Positions 13,064-22,839 of a DNA stretch of 64,000 nt are shown piece by piece (within the stretch, counting starts at the first letter, position 1; each line of letters begins with the position of its first letter). The notes under the pieces are model-generated. The model was not told where the DNA came from and searched no databases. It was given only the letters and a program-made list of their open reading frames with translations. Source of the stretch: Thermotoga maritima MSB8 (GTDB taxonomy: Bacteria > Thermotogota > Thermotogae > Thermotogales > Thermotogaceae); the NCBI RefSeq assembly GCF_000008545.1, contig NC_000853.1:572465-636464 (forward strand). Direction: 5' to 3'. A program made the position numbers and the translations under genes.

Positions 13064-16000
13064 CATTTTCCATGTGTCGGTGAGTCTTCTCACCTTCACG
13101 ATAGAGCCTTTCTTCATCTTTCTGATCGCCGCCACCGCTGCTCTGAGTGACTCGACTGTGGTCAGGTATGGGATCTTCCTCTTCAGCGCCGTGGTTCTTA
13201 TCATGTATCCGACGGTTCTTCTTCCTTCAACTTTGAAGGGTTCCTTTCCATGAGAGACGGCGACGAGCGCAGGTTCATCACTGGACTGGGTGATCACAAC
13301 AAGGGATATCTTTCCCTGCTCCAGAAGATCTATCACGTCCGGTCTTCCTTCTCCCACCTTTGGAACCACCTTCACTTCCACACCGTGTGACTGCAGAGCC
13401 TTTGCCGTTCCTCTTGTTGCGTATATCTCAAAGCCCATGTCTGCGAGGTGAGCCAAGAGAGGAACGGCTTCCCTCTTGTCTTTGTCTGCGACGGTTGCGA
13501 GAATGGCTCCCGTTGTTGGCAGGGGGTTTCCGGCGGCTATCTGAGCCTTCGCGAATGCCTCTGCGAAATCTTCACCGATTCCCATCACTTCTCCTGTGGA
13601 GCGCATCTCTGGCCCGAGAAGTACATCCGTTCCCGGGAACTTATGGAACGGTATCACCACCTCTTTCACAGAGAACATCTTCGGCCAGGGAGTTGGGAGG
13701 ATCTCACTCTCTCCCAGTTTATCAACTTTTACCCCTGGTCTTGTGGGATATGGGAAGTACTCAGAAAGGAGCTCGGGCAGGTTTCTTCCCACCATGATTT
13801 TGGCGGCGATTCTCGCCACGGGGATTCCGATCGCTTTGCTCACGAAAGGAACTGTTCTCGATGCTCTGGGATTTGCCTCTATGATGTAGATCTCCTCGTC
13901 TTTCACCGCAAGCTGTATGTTCGCAACTCCCACAACCTTCAGCGCTTTTACAAGCTTGTAAACGGTTTCCTCTATCTCTTCCACGAGTTTCTCAGAAAGA
14001 CTCACAGGGGGCAGAACACACGCGGAATCTCCCGAATGGACTCCGGCTTCTTCTATCTGCTCCATCAATCCTGCTATCCACACGTATTTTCCATCCGACA
14101 CGACATCTACGTCGAGTTCTATCGCGTCTTCAAGAAATTTGTCTATCAGAACGGGGTATCCCGGTGAGACAACGGCCGCTTCCTTGACGTACATTTCGAG
14201 TTCCTGAGGAGTGTCCACAATGGCCATGGCCCTTCCTCCGAGCACGTAGCTCGGCCTCACAAGAACGGGGTATCCAAGATTCTCTGCTACCCTCAACGCT
14301 TCTTCCACGGACGATGCCGTTCCAAATGGAGGGCACTTCAACCCGATTTGTTTCAGAAGCTTAGCGAATTTTTCCCTGTCTTCGGCGATCTCAATCGATT
14401 CGAAGCTCGTTCCTATGATGTTCACCCTCTCTTCTACGAGGTATTTTGCTATCTTCAGTGGTGTCTGACCGCCGAATGCCACCACCACTCCCTTCGGTTT
14501 TTCGTTCCTCACGATCTCCAGAACATCTTCAACGGTGAGCGGTTCGAAGTAAAGCCTGTCTGAAGTGTCGTAGTCAGTCGAAACGGTTTCGGGGTTGGAG
14601 TTGACCATTATGGTTTCGTATCCTTCTTCCTGGAAGGACCACACTCCGTGGACGTTCGTGTAGTCGAATTCTATTCCCTGACCTATCCTGTTGGGACCGG
14701 ATCCCAGAATCATGATCTTCTCTCTGTCTGAAGGTACCGCTTCGTTCTCCACGCCGTTGTAGGTGGAGTAGTAATACGGGGTCTGTGCCTCGAACTCAGC
14801 GGCGCAGGTGTCCACCATCTTGTAGACGGGAAAGATCCGGTTGTCTTCTCTCATCTTTCTGATTTCTTTTTCTGAAACACCCCATATCTCCGCAATTTCC
14901 CTGTCTGAGTATCCCCACTGTTTTGCTTTCTTCAGGATCTCCACATCGAATTTCTTCAACTTCAGCTCTTCCTCGAGCTCTATACACGCTTTCATCTCTC
15001 TGAGGAACCATCTGTCGATCTTAGTGAGTTCGTGCACCTCTTCTACATCCATTCCGTTCCTGAACGCGGCGAAGACGTAGGAGATCCTTTCCGGCGTTGG
15101 ATTTGCAAGGTGTTCTCTTATGTGTTCAAGATCCAGTTTGGGAGCGGCATCGAGTTCAAGGGATCTGAGGGCTTTTCCCAAGGCTTCTTTGAAGGTCCTG
15201 CCTATCGCCATCACTTCTCCTACGGACTTCATCTGGGTGTTCAGTCTTGGGTCAGCCCCGGGGAACTTTTCGAGCTGGAATCTCGGTATCTTCACCACGA
15301 CGTAGTCTATGGAGGGTTCAAAGGCGGCCATCGTTTTGCCGGTGATGTAGTTCGGTATCTCATCGAGAGTGAAACCAACGGCAAGGAGAGCTGCGACCTT
15401 CGCGATGGGATAGCCCGTTGCCTTCGATGCCAGTGCGGATGACCTGGAGACCCTTGGGTTCATCTCTATGACGACCATTCTACCGGTCTCTGGATCCAAA
15501 GCGAACTGGATGTTCGATCCACCCGTTTCTATACCGATCGCATCGATCACTTTGTAAGCTGCGTCCCTCATTCTCTGGTACTCAACGTCCGTGAGTGTTT
15601 GCGCAGGTGCCACCGTTATGGAATCTCCGGTGTGTATTCCCATGGGGTCGAGATTCTCTATGGAACACACCACAATGAAGTTTCCAGCTCCGTCTCTCAC
15701 CACTTCGAGTTCGTACTCCTTCCAGCCGAGGACCGACTCCTCTATGAGGACCGTGTGAACCGGACTTTCTATGAGACCCTTTGTCACGATGTCTCTCAGT
15801 TCTTCTTCGTTGAACGCGATTCCACCACCTGTTCCACCAAGGGTGAAACTCGGCCTTATTATGACGGGGTAGCCGAATTCTCTTGCCGTCTCCAGTGCAT
15901 CGGCGAGGTTGTTCACGAGTCTGCTTCTCAGAACCTCAAGGCCTGCCTTTTCCATGGTTTCCTTGAAGAGTTCTCTATCCTCGGCCTTCTTTATCGACTC

Positions 16001-16360
16001 GAGCTTTGCGCCGATCAACTGAACGCCGTATTTATCGAGGATTCCCCTTTCGGCAAGTTCCACAGCGAGATTCAGGGCGGTCTGTCCTCCGAGGGTGGGG
16101 AGCAGGGCATCTGGTCTTTCTTTTTCAATAATCTTTTCGAGGAACTCCACCGTTAGAGGTTCTATGTAAACGGCATCGGAAAACTCCGGATCTGTCATTA
16201 TGGTCGCGGAGTTGGAGTTAACTATGATCACCTCGTAGCCGGCGCTTTTGAGAGCCTTCAGGGCCTGGGTACCTGAATAGTCGAACTCCGCAGCCTGACC
16301 GATTGTGATCGGACCGGATCCTATAACGAGGATCCTCTTTATGTCTTCTCTCTTCGGCAT
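13061..16360 (-). CDS. carB: carbamoyl-phosphate synthase large subunit
   Basis: Makes carbamoyl phosphate from bicarbonate, ammonia (delivered by CarA) and two ATP, for pyrimidines and arginine. Two repeated ATP-grasp halves are visible: the first opens [19 protein letters not shown], the second [19 protein letters not shown] near residue 555. ATP-binding [14 protein letters not shown] lies in the first half. The last 150 residues are the MGS-like allosteric domain ([18 protein letters not shown]). Length is 1099 residues, slightly longer than the enterobacterial enzyme. It shares one base with the carA stop (TAATG), so the two subunits are probably coupled. Confidence 0.97.
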   Translation of the reverse strand: MPKREDIKRILVIGSGPITIGQAAEFDYSGTQALKALKSAGYEVIIVNSNSATIMTDPEFSDAVYIEPLTVEFLEKIIEKERPDALLPTLGGQTALNLAVELAERGILDKYGVQLIGAKLESIKKAEDRELFKETMEKAGLEVLRSRLVNNLADALETAREFGYPVIIRPSFTLGGTGGGIAFNEEELRDIVTKGLIESPVHTVLIEESVLGWKEYELEVVRDGAGNFIVVCSIENLDPMGIHTGDSITVAPAQTLTDVEYQRMRDAAYKVIDAIGIETGGSNIQFALDPETGRMVVIEMNPRVSRSSALASKATGYPIAKVAALLAVGFTLDEIPNYITGKTMAAFEPSIDYVVVKIPRFQLEKFPGADPRLNTQMKSVGEVMAIGRTFKEALGKALRSLELDAAPKLDLEHIREHLANPTPERISYVFAAFRNGMDVEEVHELTKIDRWFLREMKACIELEEELKLKKFDVEILKKAKQWGYSDREIAEIWGVSEKEIRKMREDNRIFPVYKMVDTCAAEFEAQTPYYYSTYNGVENEAVPSDREKIMILGSGPNRIGQGIEFDYTNVHGVWSFQEEGYETIMVNSNPETVSTDYDTSDRLYFEPLTVEDVLEIVRNEKPKGVVVAFGGQTPLKIAKYLVEERVNIIGTSFESIEIAEDREKFAKLLKQIGLKCPPFGTASSVEEALRVAENLGYPVLVRPSYVLGGRAMAIVDTPQELEMYVKEAAVVSPGYPVLIDKFLEDAIELDVDVVSDGKYVWIAGLMEQIEEAGVHSGDSACVLPPVSLSEKLVEEIEETVYKLVKALKVVGVANIQLAVKDEEIYIIEANPRASRTVPFVSKAIGIPVARIAAKIMVGRNLPELLSEYFPYPTRPGVKVDKLGESEILPTPWPKMFSVKEVVIPFHKFPGTDVLLGPEMRSTGEVMGIGEDFAEAFAKAQIAAGNPLPTTGAILATVADKDKREAVPLLAHLADMGFEIYATRGTAKALQSHGVEVKVVPKVGEGRPDVIDLLEQGKISLVVITQSSDEPALVAVSHGKEPFKVEGRRTVGYMIRTTALKRKIPYLTTVESLRAAVAAIRKMKKGSIVKVRRLTDTWKM

Positions 16361-17538
16361 TACCTTACCTCCTTTATGAGGCGTTTGAATTCTTCGAAGA
16401 AGTACTTGGCATCGTGAGGTCCGGGAGAGGCTTCAGGGTGATATTGAACAGAAAAGGCTGGATAATCAACCAGCCTCATTCCTTCCATCGTTCCGTCGTT
16501 CAGGGAGATGTGGGTGATCTCGACTTTTATTCCCTGAGGACTGATTCCTTCGAGGACGGATATCTTCTGAAGATTTTTCGTGAGAACGTTCGCGTCCTGA
16601 TCCTCGCTTCCCAGTTCTGGAAGGCCGAAACTCTTTGGATCCACAGCGAAGCCGTGGTTGTGCGTTGTGATCAGAACACGACCGGTTCTCAGATCTTTAA
16701 CGGGATGGTTGATGCCTCTGTGACCGAATTTCATCTTGTAAGTCCTTCCACCAACGGCGAGGCCAAGGAGCTGATGCCCAAGGCAGATCCCCGCGAGTGG
16801 AATTTCTTCTTTCAGAAGGTCTTTGATCAATCTGATGGTTTTCAAAAGGGCGGCGGGATCACCGGGACCGTTCGAGATCAGAACACCGTCGGGATTCAGC
16901 TTTTTGATGTCGTCTATATCAACACTGTAAGGAACTCTCATCACTTTTGCTCCCACTCTCTTCAGGTCTCTGAGAATACCCCATTTGACACCGGAATCGA
17001 GTACCACCACTGAGAAATCTCCTTCCGGGTTTTCTACGATGACTTCCTTCGGTGAAACAAGACCGGCTAAATCCCTTCCAACGATACTGGGGCTTTCTTT
17101 CACCCGTTTTACAAGGGAATCCGGATCGAGATCAACGGTCGATATGGCACCTTTCATAGCACCTTTCACTCGAATTTTCCTGGTGAGTGCTCTGGTGTCC
17201 ACTCCTTCTATGGCCACGATGTTGTACTTTTTCAAGTAATCGGGGAAAGACATGGTGGCTCTCCAGTTGGAAGGGGTATCCACGCTTCTGTAGACAACAA
17301 AACCGGCAACTTTTATTCCATCTGATTCTACGTCTTCGTCGTTCACTCCGTAGATTCCTATTTCCGGGTAGGTCATGACGACGATCTGACCGGTGTAGGA
17401 GGGATCGGTGAGGACTTCCTGATAGCCTGTCATTCCCGTGTTGAAGACCAGTTCACCAAAAGTTTCACCCTCTGCACCCAGACTCTGTCCAAAAAAAAAC
17501 GAACCGTCTTCTAAAGCGAGAAGTGCTTTTTTGGACAT
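16360..17538 (-). CDS. carA: carbamoyl-phosphate synthase small (glutaminase) subunit
   Basis: Hydrolyses glutamine and channels ammonia to CarB. N-terminal CPSase_sm domain with [19 protein letters not shown], then a class I glutamine amidotransferase domain. The nucleophile is about Cys252 in [15 protein letters not shown], and the His-Glu pair lies in [11 protein letters not shown] near the C-terminus. Length of 392 residues is normal. ATG start with AAGGAGGTGCAAC directly upstream. First gene of a leftward two-gene operon. Confidence 0.97.
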   Translation of the reverse strand: MSKKALLALEDGSFFFGQSLGAEGETFGELVFNTGMTGYQEVLTDPSYTGQIVVMTYPEIGIYGVNDEDVESDGIKVAGFVVYRSVDTPSNWRATMSFPDYLKKYNIVAIEGVDTRALTRKIRVKGAMKGAISTVDLDPDSLVKRVKESPSIVGRDLAGLVSPKEVIVENPEGDFSVVVLDSGVKWGILRDLKRVGAKVMRVPYSVDIDDIKKLNPDGVLISNGPGDPAALLKTIRLIKDLLKEEIPLAGICLGHQLLGLAVGGRTYKMKFGHRGINHPVKDLRTGRVLITTHNHGFAVDPKSFGLPELGSEDQDANVLTKNLQKISVLEGISPQGIKVEITHISLNDGTMEGMRLVDYPAFSVQYHPEASPGPHDAKYFFEEFKRLIKEVR

Positions 17539-17564
17539 GTTGCACCTCCTTCCCTTTCTCAGAG

Positions 17565-17570
17565 ATTATA
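17565..17570 (-). promoter_or_regulatory. -10 element of the carAB promoter
   Basis: On the minus strand a perfect TATAAT lies 27 bases before the carA start codon. No convincing -35 exists at 16-18 bases. AT-rich imperfect palindromes such as CTTTGAATTAAAG at about 17603-17615 lie just upstream and could bind a regulator or act as an UP element. Confidence 0.5.
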
Positions 17571-17749
17571 CCCGCTGAAAGGACCTCCCGTCTTTTTCTT
17601 TACTTTGAATTAAAGGAAAGTCACAGGACTTTAATTTGGAATAAACATTTGAAATTTGAGGATTTTCATGCAATGAATGCAGGGTTCTGAAAACTAATAA
17701 ACAATGGCTTAAACATCACCTTCCAAACCAATCAAAGGAGTGACGATAA

Positions 17750-18481
17750 ATGAAAACCGATACGGAATGGCTTCTTTGTGATTTCCATGTACACACGAAC
17801 ATGAGTGACGGGCATCTTCCTCTGGGAGAAGTGGTGGATCTGTTTGGAAAACATGGAGTGGACGTGGTTTCCATAACAGATCATATAGTCGACCGAAGAA
17901 CTCTCGAGCAGAGAAAGAGGAACGGAGAACCGCTCGGAGCGATCACAGAAGATAAGTTTCAGGATTATTTGAAACGTCTCTGGAGAGAACAGAAAAGGGC
18001 CTGGGAAGAATATGGAATGATCCTCATACCGGGTGTTGAGATCACGAACAACACGGATCTGTACCACATAGTCGCCGTGGATGTGAAGGAGTACGTAGAT
18101 CCTTCACTGCCTGTAGAAGAAATTGTGGAGAAGTTGAAGGAGCAAAACGCTCTTGTTATAGCCGCGCATCCGGATAGAAAAAAGCAAGATGAAGAACATC
18201 TTTCGTGGTATCTCTGGGCGAACATGGAGCGTTTCAAGGACACGTTCGACGCGTGGGAAATCGCGAATCGTGATGACCTGTTCAACTCTGTTGGTGTGAA
18301 AAAGTATCGATACGTGGCGAACTCCGATTTTCACGAACTTTGGCACGTTTACTCCTGGAAAACCCTTGTGAAGTCGGAGAAAAACATCGAGGCGATAAAG
18401 GAAGCAATCAGAAAGAACACGGATGTGGCGATCTATTTGATGAGAAAAAACAGGTTGAGTTCTCTGTCAGATGTGATATAA
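17750..18481 (+). CDS. PHP-domain metal-dependent phosphoesterase
   Basis: Cytoplasmic PHP-family enzyme expected to cleave a phosphoester with two or three bound metals. N-terminal DFHVHTNMSDGHLPLGEVV gives the HxH and Asp ligands. SITDHIVDRR supplies the next motif, and AAHPDRKK and NSDFHEL supply later ligands. No signal peptide is present. The 243 residues hold one domain. Its substrate is unknown; nucleoside 3',5'-bisphosphate or 5'-oligonucleotide activity is known for some relatives. ATG start after AAAGGAGTGACGATAA. Its last bases overlap the promoter of the next gene. Confidence 0.88.
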   Translation: MKTDTEWLLCDFHVHTNMSDGHLPLGEVVDLFGKHGVDVVSITDHIVDRRTLEQRKRNGEPLGAITEDKFQDYLKRLWREQKRAWEEYGMILIPGVEITNNTDLYHIVAVDVKEYVDPSLPVEEIVEKLKEQNALVIAAHPDRKKQDEEHLSWYLWANMERFKDTFDAWEIANRDDLFNSVGVKKYRYVANSDFHELWHVYSWKTLVKSEKNIEAIKEAIRKNTDVAIYLMRKNRLSSLSDVI

Positions 18482-18482
18482 T
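18455..18482 (+). promoter_or_regulatory. strong sigma-A promoter of the Dps-like ferritin gene
   Basis: TTGAGT (18455-18460), 16-base spacer, then TATAAT (18477-18482) with TGA just before it as an extended -10. It overlaps the last codons of the PHP gene, showing separate transcription of the ferritin gene from about 18489. Confidence 0.8.
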
Positions 18483-18578
18483 GAATGAAACTTTGGAGTA
18501 AAAATAGAACAACTACGATTTGTTACAAACACGAAAAGAACGCGTACTGAGTTAAGAAAGTGAGCAGGAGGTGTTACT

Positions 18579-19127
18579 ATGGCGAGAGTGGCGAGGGAAA
18601 TGGTGGAAAAAGCAGGGGTTGATGTCGATAAGCTGCTGGAACTTCTGATCAAGAATGCGGCGGCCGAACTCACGACTTATTACTACTACACCATCTTGAG
18701 AGCGAACCTCATAGGACTTGAGGGAGAAACCATCAAAGAGATTGCGGAAGTTGCAAGAATCGAAGACAGAAATCACTTCGAAGCACTTGTTCCAAGAATC
18801 TACGAGCTCGGTGGAAAACTTCCAGATTGCATGAAGGAGTTCCACGATCTCTCTGCATGTCCACCAGCAAGACTTCCGGACAAACCAACTGTTCAGGAGA
18901 TTCTGAGGGTGCTCGTTGCCGCTGAAAGATGTGCGGTGAAAGGGTACACCGAGATATGCAACATGACCGCGGGTAAAGATCACAGGACCTACGAACTGTC
19001 TCTTGCTATTCTGAACGAAGAGATCGAACACGAATCCTGGTTCTCCGAGTTCCTCGGAGAGGGGCCATCTGGTCACTTCATGAGGCGTGGTGAAACTTCG
19101 CCGTTCGTTTCGAAATTCCTCAAGTGA
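18579..19127 (+). CDS. Dps-like (DPSL) ferritin-family protein
   Basis: Four-helix ferritin-like protein of 182 residues, probably storing iron or protecting against peroxide as an oligomeric cage. Carboxylate ligands are suggested in NAAAELTTYYYYTI, RIEDRNHFEAL and LNEEIEHESWFSEF. Two internal cysteines, in ERCAVKGYTEICN, recall the thioferritin/DPSL class known from archaea; two more occur in PDCMKEFHDLSACPP. ATG follows AGGAGGTGTTACT. It has its own promoter and terminator, so it is monocistronic. Catalase-like or bacterioferritin activity cannot be excluded from sequence. Confidence 0.82.
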   Translation: MARVAREMVEKAGVDVDKLLELLIKNAAAELTTYYYYTILRANLIGLEGETIKEIAEVARIEDRNHFEALVPRIYELGGKLPDCMKEFHDLSACPPARLPDKPTVQEILRVLVAAERCAVKGYTEICNMTAGKDHRTYELSLAILNEEIEHESWFSEFLGEGPSGHFMRRGETSPFVSKFLK

Positions 19128-19145
19128 AGATTCAACAATTCAGGC

Positions 19146-19175
19146 AGGCGCACCTTTGGGTGCGCCTTTTGTTTT
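19146..19175 (+). terminator. intrinsic terminator of the ferritin gene
   Basis: AGGCGCACC-TTTG-GGTGCGCCT forms a perfect 9-bp stem with a 4-base loop, followed by TTTTGTTTT. It lies 19 bases after the stop codon. Textbook intrinsic terminator. Confidence 0.93.
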
Positions 19176-19208
19176 AAAATAGGATCAAAAAGATCGGGAG
19201 GGATCGCA

Positions 19209-20264
19209 GTGGAGGAAAAGAGGCTGTCTGCTAAGAAAGGTCTCCCCCCAGGAACGCTCGTTTACACAGGGAAGTACAGGGAAGATTTTGAGATTGAAGT
19301 GATGAATTACTCCATAGAGGAATTTCGCGAGTTCAAAACCACAGATGTCGAATCCGTTCTTCCCTTCAGAGATTCTTCAACACCCACCTGGATAAACATA
19401 ACAGGCATACACAGGACGGATGTGGTTCAAAGGGTAGGTGAGTTCTTTGGTATTCATCCTCTCGTGCTCGAAGACATCCTCAATGTGCATCAGAGACCAA
19501 AAGTGGAGTTTTTCGAAAACTACGTGTTCATCGTTCTGAAGATGTTCACCTATGATAAAAATCTTCATGAACTGGAATCGGAGCAGGTCAGTTTGATACT
19601 CACAAAAAACTGCGTTCTTATGTTTCAGGAAAAGATAGGGGACGTGTTCGATCCCGTACGGGAAAGAATCAGATACAACAGGGGAATCATAAGGAAAAAG
19701 AGAGCGGATTACCTCCTCTACTCACTGATAGATGCACTGGTGGATGACTATTTCGTCCTGCTGGAGAAGATCGACGATGAGATCGATGTACTGGAGGAAG
19801 AAGTGCTCGAAAGACCTGAAAAAGAGACAGTTCAGAGGACACATCAACTCAAGAGAAATCTGGTTGAACTGAGAAAGACGATCTGGCCGTTGAGAGAAGT
19901 GTTGAGTTCTCTTTACAGAGATGTTCCTCCTCTTATAGAAAAAGAAACGGTCCCATATTTCAGAGATGTATACGATCACACTATCCAGATTGCAGACACC
20001 GTAGAAACCTTCAGAGACATCGTGAGCGGTCTTCTTGATGTGTATCTTTCGAGTGTAAGTAACAAAACAAACGAAGTGATGAAGGTGCTCACCATCATAG
20101 CGACGATCTTCATGCCTCTCACCTTCATAGCGGGTATCTACGGAATGAACTTCGAATACATGCCGGAGCTCAGATGGAAATGGGGCTATCCTGTGGTTCT
20201 CGCTGTTATGGGTGTGATCGCTGTCATCATGGTGGTCTACTTCAAGAAAAAGAAGTGGCTGTGA
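19209..20264 (+). CDS. corA: CorA-type magnesium/cobalt channel
   Basis: Pentameric inner-membrane Mg2+ channel. Long acidic cytoplasmic domain (residues 1-290) with coiled-coil stalk helices, then TM1 carrying the signature GMN in FIAGIYGMNFEYMPEL (about residues 312-314), TM2, and a short basic tail FKKKKWL. As I recall it, this is essentially the crystallised T. maritima CorA (351 residues). The start is GTG 19209, 8 bases after GGGAGG. Single gene between a terminator and the convergent dedA-like gene. Confidence 0.97.
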   Translation: MEEKRLSAKKGLPPGTLVYTGKYREDFEIEVMNYSIEEFREFKTTDVESVLPFRDSSTPTWINITGIHRTDVVQRVGEFFGIHPLVLEDILNVHQRPKVEFFENYVFIVLKMFTYDKNLHELESEQVSLILTKNCVLMFQEKIGDVFDPVRERIRYNRGIIRKKRADYLLYSLIDALVDDYFVLLEKIDDEIDVLEEEVLERPEKETVQRTHQLKRNLVELRKTIWPLREVLSSLYRDVPPLIEKETVPYFRDVYDHTIQIADTVETFRDIVSGLLDVYLSSVSNKTNEVMKVLTIIATIFMPLTFIAGIYGMNFEYMPELRWKWGYPVVLAVMGVIAVIMVVYFKKKKWL

Positions 20265-20285
20265 TTTGTCAACTCGACAATTGAT

Positions 20286-20834
20286 CTATTCCCGATGCCT
20301 CACAATGTCTTTCGAGATTCTTCTCTTCCAGAGAAGATAAACAAGTATCACAACTGCAAAAAGAACGATCCCCAGAATTTTTGAAAACTTCAGGAAGACC
20401 CTTCCAGCTATCAGACTGGAGAAAAAGAATGTACTCTCGTAGAGCAAGTCTCCAAGCCATATAATGAGGAGTGTGGGGAAGTTTCTTCCCGTGTAGCCCG
20501 CCAGAAACGGAGTGAACTTTCCCACCCAGGGAACGAATTTGCAAAGCGGCAGCAGTATTTTTTCTGAAAAAATGTAGACGTTTAAAAACTCCACAAGTAT
20601 CTTTTGTACGAATTTCCACCTGAGATTGAAAGGCACAGATTTGAGCTTTTTTCCAGCAAAGAATGTCACAGTATCCCAGCTCAAAAGCCCCATGTAGATT
20701 GTAAAGAAGGACGGAAAAATCTTCAGCTTTCCAACGGAGATCAGTGCTGTTGCTGTTAAAATTGGAATGGGAGTGCCCGAGTTGTCGAAAAGGAACGTTG
20801 CAAAGAAGAGTAACAGATATTTCAATCTTTTCAT
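20286..20834 (-). CDS. DedA-family (VTT domain) membrane protein
   Basis: Small polytopic protein of 182 residues. The diagnostic stretch is PLCKFVPWVGKFTPFLAGYTG, matching the DedA pattern G-R-F-x-P-x-x-R-x-x-x-P-x-x-A-G with variant residues. Roughly four or five hydrophobic segments follow. DedA proteins support membrane homeostasis and, in some bacteria, lipid carrier recycling. ATG is preceded by GGGAGGG. The conserved arginine of the family motif appears as lysine here. Divergent from the next operon. Confidence 0.8.
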   Translation of the reverse strand: MKRLKYLLLFFATFLFDNSGTPIPILTATALISVGKLKIFPSFFTIYMGLLSWDTVTFFAGKKLKSVPFNLRWKFVQKILVEFLNVYIFSEKILLPLCKFVPWVGKFTPFLAGYTGRNFPTLLIIWLGDLLYESTFFFSSLIAGRVFLKFSKILGIVLFAVVILVYLLWKRRISKDIVRHRE

Positions 20835-20847
20835 CCCTCCCGTGAAA

Positions 20848-20854
20848 TATAATA
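20848..20854. promoter_or_regulatory. overlapping divergent -10 elements
   Basis: Plus strand TATAAT at 20848-20853 and minus strand TATTAT at 20849-20854 coincide in the 50-base gap between the dedA-like gene and the rightward operon. -35 boxes are weak on both strands. Transcription in the two directions would be mutually exclusive. Confidence 0.4.
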
Positions 20855-20884
20855 GCGCAAGGAGGTGATGAGAAAATAAACGAA

Positions 20885-21463
20885 GTGCTGGTGAAGGAGC
20901 GAGAAGAAAAATTGAACAGGGTTTTAGTGGCTCTTCTAGGAATTCCAGTTGTTTTTTCCATTATTCGAGCCAAAATCGTCGAAACGATAGGATATTTCAT
21001 ATTCTGGCTCGGTGGTTTTTCACCATACGTTTATGAGAAGATAACCCATCAGGAGATACCTGAGAGAACGAAATTGATGCTCTCTTCATCGGTATTTCTC
21101 CACTCTGTGATGGGACAGTTTTTGAACTTCTACGAGAAGATATTTTTCTGGGACAAGATACTTCACTTCTACGGATCTTTTGTCATAACGTACTTTTTTT
21201 ACCAGATTCTGACGAAAAAATCGAGATTCTGGGACGAGGTGCCGGGTGCCGTTTTGATGGCGTTCCTTCTTGGGGTCTTTTCCGGGGTCCTTTGGGAAAT
21301 AGCCGAATTCACGACGGATAAGATACTGCCAGACTACAACACACAAAAAGGGCTGGACGACACCATGCTGGATCTCATTTTTGATCTTCTAGGATGCTAC
21401 ACGATGGCAAAGATTGTGTACAGGAAAAAGACTGGACGATTCTTCTGGAGACCTCGTTCATGA
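20885..21463 (+). CDS. membrane protein, DUF2238/YjdF-like
   Basis: About 192 residues with four or five hydrophobic segments. KILHFYGSFVITYFF, GVLWEIAEFTTD and GLDDTMLDLIFDLLG resemble the conserved His/Glu/Asp positions of the DUF2238 (YjdF) family; function unknown. The start is unclear. GTG 20885 is the first ordinary start but lies about 19 bases from the strong site AAGGAGGTGAT (20859-20869). An in-frame ATA at 20876, giving MNEVLVKER, lies 10 bases after AAGGAGG. The ATG at 20868 is out of frame and ends after three codons. First gene of a five-gene operon. Confidence 0.7.
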   Translation: MLVKEREEKLNRVLVALLGIPVVFSIIRAKIVETIGYFIFWLGGFSPYVYEKITHQEIPERTKLMLSSSVFLHSVMGQFLNFYEKIFFWDKILHFYGSFVITYFFYQILTKKSRFWDEVPGAVLMAFLLGVFSGVLWEIAEFTTDKILPDYNTQKGLDDTMLDLIFDLLGCYTMAKIVYRKKTGRFFWRPRS

Positions 21464-22839
21464 AGAAGGCCTATCTCTTTCTCACACTCGAAGGTGTCTT
21501 CTCTCTGTTCTACGCGCTTCTAATACAGGGACCTGTGTTCACAGGTCTTGCGATGCTTTTCAATCTGGACGAGTTTCTCCTGAGTGTCGCCGCTGCAATC
21601 CCTCCCATGATGCAGTTTTTTCAGCTGTTTGCCTCTTTCTTTGTTCAGAAATACAGAAAGAGGCGTTTTCTGGTCAACGTGTTCAACGCTTTCAGCAGAT
21701 TCAGTTTCGCTTTTCTCATCGTTTTTCTACTGCTTGGGAAAACAGAACCGTTGATTTTCATCGTTGCGCTCGTGATTTCCCAGATCTTCGCGGCCCTCTC
21801 CAGCAGTACGTGGAACTCATGGATGAGAGATCTCGTTCCTCCAGAGGAAAGAGGAAGGGTGTTTGGAAACAGAAACATGTTTCTATCCATAGGAAATGCT
21901 CTCATTATATACCTCTATTCTTCTATAGTTGATCATTTTTCTTCGGGTTTTGTTCTTGTGCTTCTCATCTCCACAGTGGGAACTGTCCTTTCTATCCTTG
22001 CCATGAACAAAATACCGGACGTTCCAGTTAAGGAAACAGGAACGGGAATTCCTCTCAAAGTGGTATTCAAGGACGAAAACTTCATGAAATTTGTCTTCTT
22101 CACCTTTTACTGGAACATGGCAGTCACGTTCTCTTCTGCTTTCTATCACTATCATCTTTTGAAGAACCTGGGTGTGGATTACACGTACATCGCTTACATG
22201 ATGATCGTGAACAACTTTGTGGCGATGCTGGTTTACAGGATCCTTGGAAAAGTGTCTGACAGGGTAGGACACAAAACGATAGCCGAGTTCGGTATCATCC
22301 TTGCTTCTTTCGTCTCCGGTATGTGGTTTTTCATGAACACCAATACTTACAGAACCCTGATGGTAGCGGACGCCTTCCTTTCTTCCATCGCGTGGTCCGC
22401 TATAAACCTGTCACTCGCCATCCTTCCTATGGAGGTTGCTTTCGAGTCTGATCCCGTTTTCTTCGGTTTGAACGCGTCTTTTGCCAGCGCTGGAAGTCTT
22501 ATAGGCTCATTTGCAGGTGGAATCACGGCGAAATTTCTCTCTGATATTTACGTAAATCTCCACGGTTTCGAAATTTTTGGACTTCAACTGCTCTTTTTGA
22601 TGGCAGGAATCTTCAGATTCTCCGCTGTGTTCTTTTTGAGAAAAGTCAAGGTGAAGAAGTACATCCCGTTCAGGGCCTTCATGTTGAGTACCCTTTCTGT
22701 CACTCTGAGGCGCCCTGTGTACAGAATTCTCGATGTGTATCTACTTTTGAAAAGGGGGAATGAACGTGTACGAAGGCTTGTTAGAAGATCTAAGAGAAGG
22801 AAGAGTAATACTGACGAGCAAGGCGGGGAACAGGGTTAA
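21460..22839 (+). CDS. major facilitator superfamily transporter
   Basis: Polytopic protein of 459 residues with about 12 transmembrane helices. The loop after helix 4 contains RDLVPPEERGRVFGNRN, typical of MFS efflux/permease proteins, and LGKVSDRVGHKTIAEFG is the equivalent A-type motif in the second half. Substrate unknown. ATG 21460 overlaps the preceding stop (ATGA). The very basic C-terminal tail (RRLVRRSKRRKSN) overlaps the next gene by 80 bases in another frame. Confidence 0.85.
   Translation: MKKAYLFLTLEGVFSLFYALLIQGPVFTGLAMLFNLDEFLLSVAAAIPPMMQFFQLFASFFVQKYRKRRFLVNVFNAFSRFSFAFLIVFLLLGKTEPLIFIVALVISQIFAALSSSTWNSWMRDLVPPEERGRVFGNRNMFLSIGNALIIYLYSSIVDHFSSGFVLVLLISTVGTVLSILAMNKIPDVPVKETGTGIPLKVVFKDENFMKFVFFTFYWNMAVTFSSAFYHYHLLKNLGVDYTYIAYMMIVNNFVAMLVYRILGKVSDRVGHKTIAEFGIILASFVSGMWFFMNTNTYRTLMVADAFLSSIAWSAINLSLAILPMEVAFESDPVFFGLNASFASAGSLIGSFAGGITAKFLSDIYVNLHGFEIFGLQLLFLMAGIFRFSAVFFLRKVKVKKYIPFRAFMLSTLSVTLRRPVYRILDVYLLLKRGNERVRRLVRRSKRRKSNTDEQGGEQG

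Noticed and set aside
19176-19208. M-box magnesium riboswitch upstream of corA
   Set aside because: Only about 33 bases separate the terminator and the start codon, far too short for that RNA.
20265-20282. Hairpin TTGTC-AACTC-GACAA between corA and the dedA-like gene
   Set aside because: Only five mostly AT pairs and no T run; too weak to call a terminator.
20868-20879. ATG AGA AAA TAA as a functional minimal gene
   Set aside because: Too close to the ribosome site for normal initiation. It is discussed only as part of the start-site question.
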